18,281 nt of DNA, from positions 1-18,281 of the forward strand of contig JALVAI010000445.1 in the NCBI GenBank assembly GCA_027011235.1. Reading direction: 5' to 3'. Of this stretch, positions 1 through 8,000 are shown piece after piece. A model generated the notes under the pieces. It was not told where the DNA came from. It saw only the letters and a program-made list of their open reading frames with translations, and did no database searches. The translations under genes and the position numbers were made by a program. The DNA is from Desulfobulbaceae bacterium (GTDB lineage: Bacteria; Desulfobacterota; Desulfobulbia; Desulfobulbales; Desulfobulbaceae). The first letter of the stretch is position 1; every line of letters begins with the position of its first letter.

Positions 1-343
1 CTTCATAATCACTCAAGGTAACCGTACATCCCCTGGCCGCCGCCACCAGGCCGGGGGCGCCAAGACCGGCCCCCAGTTCCAGCACCCTGGTACCGGGGGC
101 GAAATTTCGGGAGCCGACAAACTCGGACAAAACAATAGCCGCCTCCCAGAGACGTATCCAGAAGGGAAAATCGGAAACATCTTTTAACGGGTCTTTGCCA
201 CCGAGAATCTGTTCAAGATCGGTGATTTTTAACAGATAGAGCCGAATATCACCTATGGTCAACGGCTCAAAGGCGACCTTGTACTGCCGGGCTATCGCCT
301 CGTACAGTTTCTTCTGGGGAGCAGGCAGGTTCCGGGGATCCAT
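1..343 (-). CDS. Class I SAM-dependent methyltransferase, N-terminal part (cut by window edge)
   Basis: I read 114 codons from an ATG at 343 to the left edge; the rest lies outside. The visible protein starts MDPRNLPAPQKKLYEAI. At residues 60-70 it has an aromatic segment PFWIRLWEAA, and at 87-100 the glycine-rich SAM-binding motif I, VLELGAGLGAPGLV. An acidic residue follows after LSD at about 112, where the SAM ribose is normally held. The PFW..LW segment before motif I resembles the METTL21/nicotinamide N-methyltransferase-like group (PF10294), whose members often methylate protein lysines, but the substrate cannot be told from this fragment. There is no clear Shine-Dalgarno: the bases before the ATG are nearly all A and T. 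The terminator of the neighbouring small gene lies just upstream, so this gene is probably transcribed separately. The family call is fairly secure; the substrate is unknown. Confidence 0.75.
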   Translation of the reverse strand, partial: MDPRNLPAPQKKLYEAIARQYKVAFEPLTIGDIRLYLLKITDLEQILGGKDPLKDVSDFPFWIRLWEAAIVLSEFVGSRNFAPGTRVLELGAGLGAPGLVAAARGCTVTLSDYE

Positions 344-370
344 AATAAAAGACAAATATAAAAAAAATCA

Positions 371-404
371 AAAAAAAACGGGTTGATGACAGAGCATCAA
401 CCCG
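371..404 (-). terminator. Rho-independent terminator of the small secreted protein gene
   Basis: A perfect 10-bp inverted repeat (CGGGTTGATG at 379-388, its complement at 395-404) encloses a 6-nt loop. Read on the minus strand it is followed by eight T's (371-378) and further T-rich sequence. It lies about 30 nt after the stop codon of the 66-residue gene and before the methyltransferase start. Confidence 0.88.
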
Positions 405-436
405 CTTGTAACATTTTCAACAACAAAAAATCTATA

Positions 437-637
437 TCAGCAACCTTCGACGGCTTTTTTCTTGGCGGCCTTGACCGTCACCTTCTCGCCGGCTTTCAGT
501 TTATCAGCTTTTTTACAGGTCATGGTAACGGTTTCTCCGTCAACCTTGTCAACCGTGCATTTCACCTTGCCAGCCAGTGCGCTGCCGGCGCTGAAAGCAA
601 AGGCAACAATCATAACAACAGTGAGCATCTTTTTCAT
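437..637 (-). CDS. Small secreted lysine-rich protein with three cysteines, function unknown
   Basis: This is a 66-residue protein with a clear Sec signal peptide: positive MKK, a hydrophobic core at 5-17, and an AxA-type cleavage site SALA at about 19-22. The mature part is only about 44 residues. It is very rich in lysine, has alternating short beta-like stretches (KVKCTVDKVDGETVTMTC), and contains three cysteines at 27, 41 and 66, the last being the C-terminal residue. There is no CxxCH haem motif and no lipobox. It resembles small periplasmic proteins of delta-proteobacteria, some of which are annotated as ExtJ of selenite/tellurite-reduction operons; I recall this only loosely, and no such operon is visible here. 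The start is well supported: AAGGAG lies about 8 nt before the ATG. It has its own promoter and terminator, so it is probably a well-expressed single-gene transcript. Confidence 0.82.
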   Translation of the reverse strand: MKKMLTVVMIVAFAFSAGSALAGKVKCTVDKVDGETVTMTCKKADKLKAGEKVTVKAAKKKAVEGC

Positions 638-714
638 AACATTCTCCTTAAGTAAGAATTGAATAATTGAACCTGCTCATTCTCAAATCATTTGTTCATG
701 ATTAAATTTTATAC

Positions 715-744
715 AACATATAAGAATTACTAAGAGGTTGTCAA
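715..744 (-). promoter_or_regulatory. Sigma-70-type promoter of the small secreted protein gene
   Basis: On the minus strand a perfect -35 TTGACA (739-744) is followed by TATATG (717-722, spacer 16) or TATGTT (715-720, spacer 18); each matches four of six -10 bases. The predicted transcript would have a leader of about 70 nt. That leader includes a short dyad AATCAT-N6-ATGATT (686-703) whose role is unknown. Confidence 0.5.
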
Positions 745-745
745 T

Positions 746-783
746 AAAAAAACTCCGGATGGCTGTCAGGACCGCCCACCAGA
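746..783 (-). terminator. Possible imperfect terminator of the TlpA-like gene
   Basis: Immediately after the thioredoxin gene on the minus strand, an imperfect stem pairs TCTGG (779-783) with CCGGA (754-758), plus an inner TGG-GC/GCCA pairing, and is followed by a run of seven T's (746-752). The stem has mismatches and a bulge, so this is a modest call. Its T-run abuts the promoter of the next gene. Confidence 0.4.
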
Positions 784-794
784 CCGTAAAGTTG

Positions 795-1292
795 TTACAA
801 CACAGCCTCAAGATCCCGGACGAGCAGGGAATGGGGGACAAAACCAGGATATTTTTTCACCACATGCCCTTTTCGGTTGACCAGAAAAGATGTGGGTATT
901 CCGGCAATTCCCCCAAAGGAACGGGCTGTGGCCCGATCGGCCATCAAGACAGGATAGGTAATTTTCTCCTGCCGGACGAGTTTGGCAACTATTGATGGCC
1001 CGCCCTCGTCAACGGAAAGGCCGATAACGGTAAATCCCCTGGATTTATATTCATTATACAATGCAATGAGATTGGGAATTTCCTGACGGCAGGGCGGGCA
1101 CCAGGTGGCAAAAAAGGTCACCAGGATGACCTGGCCCTTAAAATCGGCGCTATGAACAACCTTGCCATCGGTCACTGACGGCAGGGAAAACTGCGGCATG
1201 GTGACGGCCGCCGACGCTGATGAAAAGCTGGAAAAAAAAATTACTCCGATGGACAACAGAATAATCGCATACAACCGAAATGTAGAATACAT
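795..1292 (-). CDS. TlpA/ResA-like periplasmic thiol-disulfide oxidoreductase
   Basis: This 165-residue protein has an N-terminal hydrophobic signal segment (about 6-29, ending SSASAA) and then one thioredoxin fold of the AhpC-TSA/redoxin type. The active-site motif FATWCPPC places the cysteines at 65 and 68, and the conserved cis-proline lies in GIPTSF at 133. A phenylalanine precedes the ATWC where many family members have W. Family members work in the periplasm, usually as reductants of disulfides in apocytochromes c or other exported proteins. The nearby SurA-like gene fits a periplasmic folding theme but is on the other strand. An ATG start with a weak AGAGAG upstream is the best choice because it gives a complete signal peptide. 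The specific partner cannot be inferred; no cytochrome-maturation genes are present in the window. Confidence 0.9.
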   Translation of the reverse strand: MYSTFRLYAIILLSIGVIFFSSFSSASAAVTMPQFSLPSVTDGKVVHSADFKGQVILVTFFATWCPPCRQEIPNLIALYNEYKSRGFTVIGLSVDEGGPSIVAKLVRQEKITYPVLMADRATARSFGGIAGIPTSFLVNRKGHVVKKYPGFVPHSLLVRDLEAVL

Positions 1293-1358
1293 GACAGCTC
1301 TCTGGGCAATAGAAAAAGAGGAATGACTCCCGGAAAAACGCGGTGATTATGATGGCGC

Positions 1359-1387
1359 AGTTAAACCGAGACGCATCGTTCTGTCAA
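1359..1387 (-). promoter_or_regulatory. Possible sigma-70 promoter of the TlpA-like gene
   Basis: Minus strand: a perfect TTGACA (1382-1387), a 17-nt spacer, then TTAACT (1359-1364), a poor -10 (three of six). It would give a leader of about 60 nt. The -35 is convincing; the -10 is not. Confidence 0.38.
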
Positions 1388-1441
1388 CAGGGAAGAGATC
1401 AGGTACCTGAGGCGAGCACGAAAATACCCGCATATTTTGAA

Positions 1442-1465
1442 TTGAATTTCAAAAATGAAATTCAA
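1442..1465. repeat. AT-rich perfect 9-bp inverted repeat
   Basis: TTGAATTTC (1442-1450), a 6-nt spacer AAAAAT, and GAAATTCAA (1457-1465) form a perfect dyad 24 nt after the stop of the FlgC-like gene and upstream of the tlpA-like promoter. It lacks a GC-rich stem and a T-run, so it is not a typical terminator. It may be an operator or a weak RNA hairpin. Confidence 0.5.
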
Positions 1466-1489
1466 GAATAGAATACTGTACCCTCACGA

Positions 1490-1852
1490 TCAGGCCTTGA
1501 GGTCAAGGACACTGTTGTCCATTTCATCTATCGCCTGCAGGGAACGAATATTTGCCAGCAAAGCATGCTGATTCATTATCATTTCAGGTAGTTCTTCGGC
1601 AAGGTCAACGTTAGACTGTTCAACCATCTGTTCGCCCTGCCCGGTTTCCTCCATTGTTTGCGGGCCTGGCGTTTCGATTTTTTCAGCATGGACGCTAACG
1701 CCCTGCGGCTTTTCTGCACGGAGAAGGACCCGGCCCTTTTTAAAACCGGATGTATTCATATTGGCGACATTATTTGCATTATTCTGCAAGCGCATCCCAT
1801 AAGCCTGCAGACCGGAAAGTGCGGCATATCGTCCTGAAATCATCGTCTTCAC
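1490..1852 (-). CDS. Short stand-alone FlgC-like flagellar basal-body rod protein
   Basis: The protein is 120 residues from a GTG at 1852, or 117 from an ATG at 1843. It is built from the two ends of a flagellar rod protein. The N-terminal helix ALSGLQAYGMRLQNNANNVA is followed by NMNTSGFK, the typical flg_bb_rod motif (NNxANxNTxGFK). The C-terminal helix carries SNVDLAEELPEMI followed by ALLANIRSLQAIDEM, as in FlgC/FlgG family proteins. True FlgC is about 135-150 residues, so the middle is shortened. Such short FlgC-like proteins occur outside flagellar operons in delta-proteobacteria, and there is no other flagellar gene in this window. The ATG at 1843 is preferred because AGGGTGA lies correctly before it, whereas the GTG has no Shine-Dalgarno. 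Whether it is part of a flagellum or a repurposed axial protein is not known. Confidence 0.85.
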   Translation of the reverse strand: MKTMISGRYAALSGLQAYGMRLQNNANNVANMNTSGFKKGRVLLRAEKPQGVSVHAEKIETPGPQTMEETGQGEQMVEQSNVDLAEELPEMIMNQHALLANIRSLQAIDEMDNSVLDLKA

Positions 1853-2261
1853 CCTAAAATTATAATGAATTATCCCTCACACACAATAATTATGCAATAA
1901 ACGATCCCGGCTCGACAACCAGGCCTGCATATGAAAAAACTTATCGGGATTTCGGCGGGACATTGACCGCTGAATCCCTGTAAACCACGTTGATGCAGGA
2001 GGAAAACCAATGACGAAAGGTAAATGAACATGCCTGAAGCACAAACACCCGCCAGCATTGGACCTTAACAAACAGCTCCGGGCCGAATTTTGTAGCGCCA
2101 GAGTTTTGTTTTGAAAATTATTCAATTACCTTGAGCCCCGGCCAACAATCAGGAAATAATTTGCCTCTTTCCCCTCTTCCGTGTAGATAAAGATGTTGGA
2201 TCAGGTTATTCTTTCTCAATTCACCAAGAAATATTCCAACCCAAAGACAACGATCTCAATA
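1853..2261. other. Intergenic region between divergent FlgC-like and surA-like genes
   Basis: About 400 bases separate the two divergent genes. Apart from the candidate promoters at 1859-1909 I see no conserved gene. A strong AGGAGG precedes a five-codon reading frame (2010-2027), followed by an overlapping 14-codon frame; both look accidental. Minus-strand frames of 62-82 codons here show no family resemblance. No convincing promoter is visible for the surA-like gene. Confidence 0.5.
1859..1909 (-). promoter_or_regulatory. Candidate promoters of the FlgC-like gene (sigma-70 and weak sigma-54 match)
   Basis: On the minus strand a perfect TATAAT sits at 1859-1864, with TTGTGT 16 nt upstream as a poor -35. 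Its start point would fall at about 1852, supporting initiation at the ATG at 1843. Alternatively, 1893-1909 holds the GG-N10-GC arrangement of a sigma-54 promoter. Its -12 box (TTGCA) is good but its -24 box (CGGGATCG) is weak. Sigma-54 would be natural for a flagellar-type gene. I cannot decide between them. Confidence 0.35.
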
Positions 2262-3266
2262 ATGAAACATTTATATATTTTTTGTCTATTCTCTGTTCTG
2301 GCCCTTATTTTTATCGCCACTGAAGCTCCTTTGCGGGCCGAAGTCGTTGACAGCTGCGTGGCGGTCGTCAACGACGATGTCATCACCCTCTCCGAGGTCA
2401 ACGAAGCAGGCAAACCCCTGTTTACCCGGATAGCTGAACAGACGCCTCCCGGCAGGCTGAGTGAAGCGCTGCAAAAGGCCAGAAAAACGATCATTGAAAA
2501 ACTCATCGACAAAAAGCTCCTCCTGCAGGAGGCCGACAGATACAAAATTACGGTCTCCGATGAGGAGGTCGACAAGGCCCTGCAACGAATTCTCAATCGA
2601 AATCACACAACCATGCGCCAGTTCCGCAAGCAGCTTGGTGCCATGGGTCTTAACGAGAAACAGTACAAGGAAGACCTGAAAGACCAGATTCTCAGCGCCA
2701 AGCTGGTCAATGTCGCTGTCCGCTCCAAGGTGATAATTCCTGAGGAAAAAATTATCGATTATTATGACATGCACTACACAGAGCAGGTCGGCGAGGGTGG
2801 TTATTATATCCTGCAGATAGGGTGCAGCTGGGATGGAACTAAAACAGGAGCTGCCTTGAAAAAGGCAAAAGAGGCGGCCCTTAAAAAGGCGCAGCGGATC
2901 CATAGTCTCGCGGTCGCGGGCAAGGATTTTAAAAAACTGGCGCAAGAGTATTCAGATCTGCCCTCGGCATCCGACGGCGGCGACATCGGCGTGTTTCGTG
3001 CAGAAGAGATGGCTGATTCCATGCGCAAGGCGGTAACCTCCCTCAAGCCCGGCCAGGTCAGCAAAATCGTGGAAACGCCGTCGGGCTACCAGATTTTCAA
3101 GCTACTGTCCAGCCAGGAGGGCCAGATCATCACCAAGGTACCCTACGAATCGGTCAAGGATGAAATCCGCGAAATACTTTACCGAGAGGAGATGCAGAAA
3201 CTCTACAAAAACTGGATAAAAGAACTGCGGGCACAGTCCTACATCAGGATTTTACAGGACAACTAG
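2262..3266 (+). CDS. SurA-like periplasmic chaperone / parvulin-type peptidyl-prolyl isomerase
   Basis: From the ATG at 2262 the product is 334 residues and begins with a good signal peptide: MKHLYIFCLFSVLALIFIA, cleavage near LRAE. An in-frame ATG at 2193 would add 23 residues before the signal and bury it, so I prefer 2262; neither start has a strong Shine-Dalgarno. The SurA N-terminal chaperone domain follows (VDSCVAVVNDDVITLSEV, then long helices with LIDKKLLLQEADRYKITVSD). One parvulin domain comes next, with GYYILQI, KDFKKLAQEYSD, GGDIGVF and VETPSGYQIFKLL. SurA proteins bind unfolded outer-membrane proteins in the periplasm. E. coli SurA has two parvulin domains; one is usual in shorter homologues. 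It leads an operon with the RodZ-like gene (47-nt gap) and recO. Confidence 0.88.
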   Translation: MKHLYIFCLFSVLALIFIATEAPLRAEVVDSCVAVVNDDVITLSEVNEAGKPLFTRIAEQTPPGRLSEALQKARKTIIEKLIDKKLLLQEADRYKITVSDEEVDKALQRILNRNHTTMRQFRKQLGAMGLNEKQYKEDLKDQILSAKLVNVAVRSKVIIPEEKIIDYYDMHYTEQVGEGGYYILQIGCSWDGTKTGAALKKAKEAALKKAQRIHSLAVAGKDFKKLAQEYSDLPSASDGGDIGVFRAEEMADSMRKAVTSLKPGQVSKIVETPSGYQIFKLLSSQEGQIITKVPYESVKDEIREILYREEMQKLYKNWIKELRAQSYIRILQDN

Positions 3267-3313
3267 CAGGCAATGTACAATGAACAACGGCGAAATTCTC
3301 TTGAGGTCCCGGC

Positions 3314-4231
3314 ATGAGTAAGAAGGATCCTTCTCCGGAACAAAACATGGAAGAGTCTCCAGGCCGTTACCTGCAAAAGCTGCGGCTGGAAAAAGAGTTA
3401 AGTGTCGAAGAGGTCTCCGAGGCGACCAAAATTTCCGTAAAAAATATCCGGGCCATCGAGGAGTCCTCCTTTGACCAGCTGCCCGCAGACACCTTTGTCC
3501 GCGGCCTGGTGACCCTGTATGGTAATTATCTTGGCATCAACGGCTCCAAGGTGGCGGCTGAACTTCTTGCCGAACGGAAAAAACATTCCACCGGCTCCAG
3601 GCCGCAGAACCTGGCCATGAAAACAATCCCGCCCTCAACCCTGGCCCCGAAAACACTTGCCGAACCCTCCCATATTTCATCGGCAACCATTGCCCTGCTT
3701 CTCTTTGCCGCTATCGTCCTCTCCTTTACCGGCTTTTGTCTCTACACATCCTGGAACCCCTTTTCCTTTCTGTCCAAACAGACCAGTAACATGCAGGTCT
3801 CCATTCAGAAAATGTTTGCGGGCGATGATGGGCAACAGCAGCCGGTGGTGGCGAAAGAAAACAGATCGGTGGATACCGGGGCAGAAGGACAGGAGGAGAC
3901 AACCGCCACTGGAAGCGGGTCGTTGGGAACAACAGGGGAAAACGACCTGTCCGCAAGCCGGGACCAGGCATCCTATCCCTACCGGCTGACGGCCCACTTC
4001 ATCAAGGATTGCACAGTAACGGTGTCGATTGACGGCGAAAAACCGGTCAAGAAAAGATATACCAGCGGCAGGGCAGCACACTGGCAGGCAAAAGAACAGC
4101 TCAAAATTACCTTTGATACGCCAAGTTCCGCAACCCTGTCCCTCAATGACGCCCCGTTGTCCTTCCCGACATCGGAAAATGGCAGACCGCCATCGCTCCT
4201 CCTGCCCGACGACATCTTTGATCATCAATGA
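3314..4231 (+). CDS. RodZ-like membrane protein: HTH, transmembrane segment and DUF4115
   Basis: The 305-residue protein has an N-terminal cro-like helix-turn-helix (HTH_25 type) at about 16-85, including YLQKLRLEKELSVEEVS and ATKISVKNIRAIEE. A single membrane helix at 124-146 (ATIALLLFAAIVLSF) follows. A low-complexity, Ser/Thr/Gly/Glu-rich linker spans about 170-220, and a C-terminal periplasmic DUF4115 beta domain spans about 222-300. This order is that of RodZ, which links MreB filaments to the cell-wall machinery and maintains rod shape. The HTH in RodZ binds MreB rather than DNA. No mre genes are nearby, so I leave the symbol blank. GAGGT precedes the ATG at 3314. The stop overlaps the recO start (ATGA), which points to translational coupling. 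Confidence 0.87.
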   Translation: MSKKDPSPEQNMEESPGRYLQKLRLEKELSVEEVSEATKISVKNIRAIEESSFDQLPADTFVRGLVTLYGNYLGINGSKVAAELLAERKKHSTGSRPQNLAMKTIPPSTLAPKTLAEPSHISSATIALLLFAAIVLSFTGFCLYTSWNPFSFLSKQTSNMQVSIQKMFAGDDGQQQPVVAKENRSVDTGAEGQEETTATGSGSLGTTGENDLSASRDQASYPYRLTAHFIKDCTVTVSIDGEKPVKKRYTSGRAAHWQAKEQLKITFDTPSSATLSLNDAPLSFPTSENGRPPSLLLPDDIFDHQ

Positions 4232-5034
4232 CCAACCGGCAATCCCCTGCCATTGTCCTTCAGGTGACCGCCCATGCCGAAGCCGATAAAATTGTCACCC
4301 TCTACTGCCGGGACCTTGGCAAAATAACCACCATCGCCAAGGGGGCCAAACGCAGCAAAAAACGTTTTGTCAATAAACTGGAACCATTTACCTCCCTTGT
4401 CGTCACCTGCCGGCCGCCCAAAAAAGGGACCCTGTTCTTTCTGAGCGAGGCGGAACTGGTCAATGCCCATCTCTTTTTACGCCGGCATTATCCAGGCTAT
4501 GTGACTGCCACCTTTATCAGCGAACTTGTCCGCCGCTTCAGCGGTGATCAGGATGGCGATCCCGCTGTTTTCGCTCTTCTGTCCTGGGCGCTGGCAGGGC
4601 TGGCCGAACGGAAAAACCAGGGAGTGATTGCCGTTTTTTTTCTCCTGCGCCTGCTGACAGCCTGCGGCTATCGACCGCAGTTGACCGGCTGCGCCGTCTG
4701 TGGCGCGGCCATTGATCAACAACCGGCCTTTGCCCTCTATCCGGCCAACGGATCCCTCCTCTGCCTCCGCTGCCGCAGACAGAGCCGGGGATCATCCCTG
4801 CAGCTGACACGCCAGACCCTGAAATTTCTTGCCAGCGGCCAACAACTTCCCCTCTCCAGGCTGACACGGCTGCACATGTCAACGGCCAACGCATATCAGG
4901 CCCTGCGGGCGCTGTGCAGTTATAGCCGTCACATCCTCCAGCAGGACATTCATTCCTGGAAGCAGTTACAACTGCTGATGCAGGAAACAGAACATCCTTC
5001 CCAACCGGCGGCAACAATCAGGCGCCCCGAATAA
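4228..5034 (+). CDS. recO: DNA repair protein RecO
   Basis: The 268-residue protein has the RecO layout. An N-terminal OB fold comes first (IVLQVTAHAEADKIVTLYCR, DLGKITTIAKGAKRSKKRF). A helical domain follows with a four-cysteine zinc site: CAVC at 155-158 and CLRC at 179-182. RecO anneals single strands and, with RecR and RecF, helps load RecA onto SSB-coated DNA in gap repair. The length is normal for the family (about 240-270). It is the last gene of the surA-like/rodZ-like/recO operon and its ATG overlaps the preceding stop by 4 bp. Its final 17 bp overlap the 3' end of the convergent SNF2 gene, so the two transcripts must be antisense to each other at their ends. I see no intrinsic terminator here. 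Confidence 0.95.
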   Translation: MTNRQSPAIVLQVTAHAEADKIVTLYCRDLGKITTIAKGAKRSKKRFVNKLEPFTSLVVTCRPPKKGTLFFLSEAELVNAHLFLRRHYPGYVTATFISELVRRFSGDQDGDPAVFALLSWALAGLAERKNQGVIAVFFLLRLLTACGYRPQLTGCAVCGAAIDQQPAFALYPANGSLLCLRCRRQSRGSSLQLTRQTLKFLASGQQLPLSRLTRLHMSTANAYQALRALCSYSRHILQQDIHSWKQLQLLMQETEHPSQPAATIRRPE

Positions 5035-8000
5035 GCTCAAGCAGTTCCTCGGCGCTGATCCTGGCCCCGACATCGGAGCCCTCGAGCAGGGAGTTGGCAA
5101 GATCCCGTTTTTCCTGATGCAGGCGGACGATCTTTTCCTCGATGGTATTGGATGTTATCAACCGATAGACCGTGACCGGTCGTTTCTGGCCGATACGATG
5201 GGCCCGGTCGGCCGCCTGATCCTCAACGGCCGGATTCCACCAGGGATCCATGTGGATAACATAATCGGCCGCCGTCAGGTTCAGGCCCAGGCCACCGGCC
5301 TTCAGGCTGATAAGAAAGAGGTCCCCGTCACCGGCCTGGAAGCTCTCCACCTGCCGCTGCCGCTCCCGGGCGGGCGTGGTGCCGTCTAAGTACTTATAAC
5401 TGATGCCCTTTTCATCAAGGAGCTCGCGGATAAGCGCCAGATGGCCGGTAAACTGGCTGAAGACCAGGGCCTTGTGCCGACTGGCAATGAGTTCTTCCAC
5501 AACCTCGGCAAAGACCCGCAGCTTGGTCGATGGTATTTTTATATCCTCGGAGATAAGGCGGGGATTACAGCAGGCGCGGCGAAGACGCATGATTTCCGCC
5601 AGGATGCGCAGATGGCGTCCGGTTTTTTCCGCGTTCCCCTCGATATTTTCCATGGCCTGCTGTCGTAAGGCCTCGTAAAAGGCGACCTCTTCCGGACTCA
5701 TCTCCACCCGCAGGGTAATTTCCGTGCGCGGCGGCAACTCCTCGAGAACCTGGGATTTGATACGGCGCAGCATAAAGGGCCGAATGAGCTTTTTCAGCTT
5801 ACGGCGGGCAACCTGATCATGGTGTTTTTCTATGGGAATACCGAACCTGGCATTGAATCGCTTATAGGTCCCCAAAAGACCGGGATTGATAAAGGAAAAA
5901 AGGTTCCACAACTCCCCGAGATGATTTTCTATCGGAGTGCCGGTGGTGATGAGTTTGAACCGTGCCCTGAGCCGCTTTGCCGCCTTGGACCGCTTGGTGG
6001 CCGCATTTTTAATGGCCTGGGCCTCATCCAGGGCTATGCATTGCCAGTCCACCTGTTCAAGCAGCTCCACCTCCTGCTGCAGCAGGGTATAACTGGTGAC
6101 CAGCAGGTCATACTTGCCCAGCCCTCGTATCATCTCTTCCCGATCCGGCCCGCCAAGCATGTGCAGCTTCAGGGTCGGGGCAAAACGATTCACCTCCTGT
6201 TCCCAGTTCATGCACACCGAGGTGGGGGCAACGACCAGGGTCGGGCCCTTGCCGGCAAAGTAGAGGATAACGGCCAGTGACTGCAGGGTTTTTCCCAGTC
6301 CCATATCATCGGCAAGACAGGCGCCGATACCGAGCCGGGCCAGCCGGACCATCCAGACAAACCCCTCAACCTGGTAATCACGTAATTCCGCCTGCAGGGT
6401 CGAGGGTACCTCGGGTACAAAATCCTGGGCCTCGTTAATTGCCTGCAGACGCTTGCGCCAACCATCGTCCACGGTCGTTTTTGCCTGCCGGGTCAACTCT
6501 TCCAGGGCCGGGGCCGCAAGGGGATGGACATAGATTTCATTTTCCGCCCGCTCCTCCTCCCCAAAGAGGATGAGTTCTTCGAGACGATTGCGAAACTCCT
6601 GGGTCAGGGCAAGAAATTGGCCGTCCCCCATGGGGATGAATCGGCTGCGCGATTTTTTCACCTGCTCAAGCAGGGATTTCAGCTCAATGACCTCATCCTG
6701 ATCGACCTGCAGATGGCCGCTCAGGGAAAACCAGTCCTGCTGGCTGGTACGGATATTGAGATTGAGCTGGTTGACGCCGGTCTGCCTGCGCACAGCGATC
6801 TTTTCGCCCTCCGGCCACTCGAGTACGACCCGGTCACGGATCTCTTCGATTTCCAACAAGGCCTGCAGACACTCTTCAGGGTCCAACAGGTGCCATTCCC
6901 GCTCATTCTCCTGTTCAAGATCAATGGCCAGATCCAGCATGGGACAGCTCTCTTCGACCTCGCGCGCCTTTTCCTCTTCAAGCAGCAGGTTCCGTTTGGT
7001 CTGCAAACGCCGCCCCTTGACCTCGGCCATGATATTGGTCTCGCCGATACCCGGCTTCAGGTAGGGGCCGGCGTGGGAAAAGGGCTGGACAAACATCTCC
7101 AGGCGAAAGCCGCTGCCATAGGGAATGATATGAATATGCGGGGTCGCATCGGCAGTGACCACGGTAATATCCTGGCCCTCTCCGCCCACATCGATGGAGG
7201 AGTGCACCGTCATAAACGAGGCAATATTGCCGATGGCATCCAGGACCTGGCCGCTGGCCTCCACAGGGACCCGTAACCCCTCCCGGCCGGTTATCTCGGC
7301 GACCCGCCTATGTTCATCGGTGATGCGGACAATGCGAAACCTGGTCGGTGTCTCCTGCCAGACCACGACTTCTCCCTCGCCGATGTCCCGGACAAAATGA
7401 ATAAACAGGGTCTCCCCATGGGACTCAACCACCAGTTCGGGCTCTCCGGCAACGAGTTCCACCGGTGTTTGCGGTGAATGTTCAAGAAAGACATGGGGAT
7501 GACCGATAATCGCAGGCAGGGCCTTTTCCATGTTAAATGCGTAGCCGCTTATCTTGCCGCTTCCCTCGACAACCGGTTCAAGGGCGGCGCAGATCTCCCT
7601 GTCCTGGTCGGAAAGGTAGGGAAACGCATCCATCTCGGCCAGCCTGTTCAGGCCAATGGCCCGGCCCTTGCTCCACTGGCCGGAACCCTTTCTCTTCTGC
7701 TCCTTGGGCGTGAGGACCAGCGAATTATCGACAAAGCGGACGAACCAGGAAAGCCTGGTGGTCTGTTCCTGGCCCCTGGCCGCCCGGGTAACCTTGATCA
7801 GCTCCTGCAGGCTCTGTTTCCATGATTCATCTGGTGAGACAATATGGACAATCGTCCTGCAGCCAAGCTCCGCCCGCATTTTCTCGGCCCAGGCCCTTTT
7901 TTCCTCCTGTTGGGGATCGATTGTGGCCAGCAGTTCCGACGCCTCCATGGCAAGCCAGAGAAAACCGTTCTCCCTGGCCTGAATATAGAGCGTATGCAGG

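Noticed and set aside
2010..2069. Five-codon frame behind a strong AGGAGG, followed by an overlapping 14-codon frame, as a leader peptide
   Set aside because: The peptides carry no regulatory codon run or attenuator, they are about 190 bp from the surA-like start, and no hairpin follows. Chance is the simpler explanation.
3677..4228. 183-codon minus-strand frame opposite the RodZ-like gene
   Set aside because: It is a shadow of a gene with clear HTH, membrane and DUF4115 parts.
6524..7276. 250-codon plus-strand frame inside the SNF2 gene
   Set aside because: It is antisense to a continuous, well-formed SNF2 protein; no domain or ribosome-binding site is seen.
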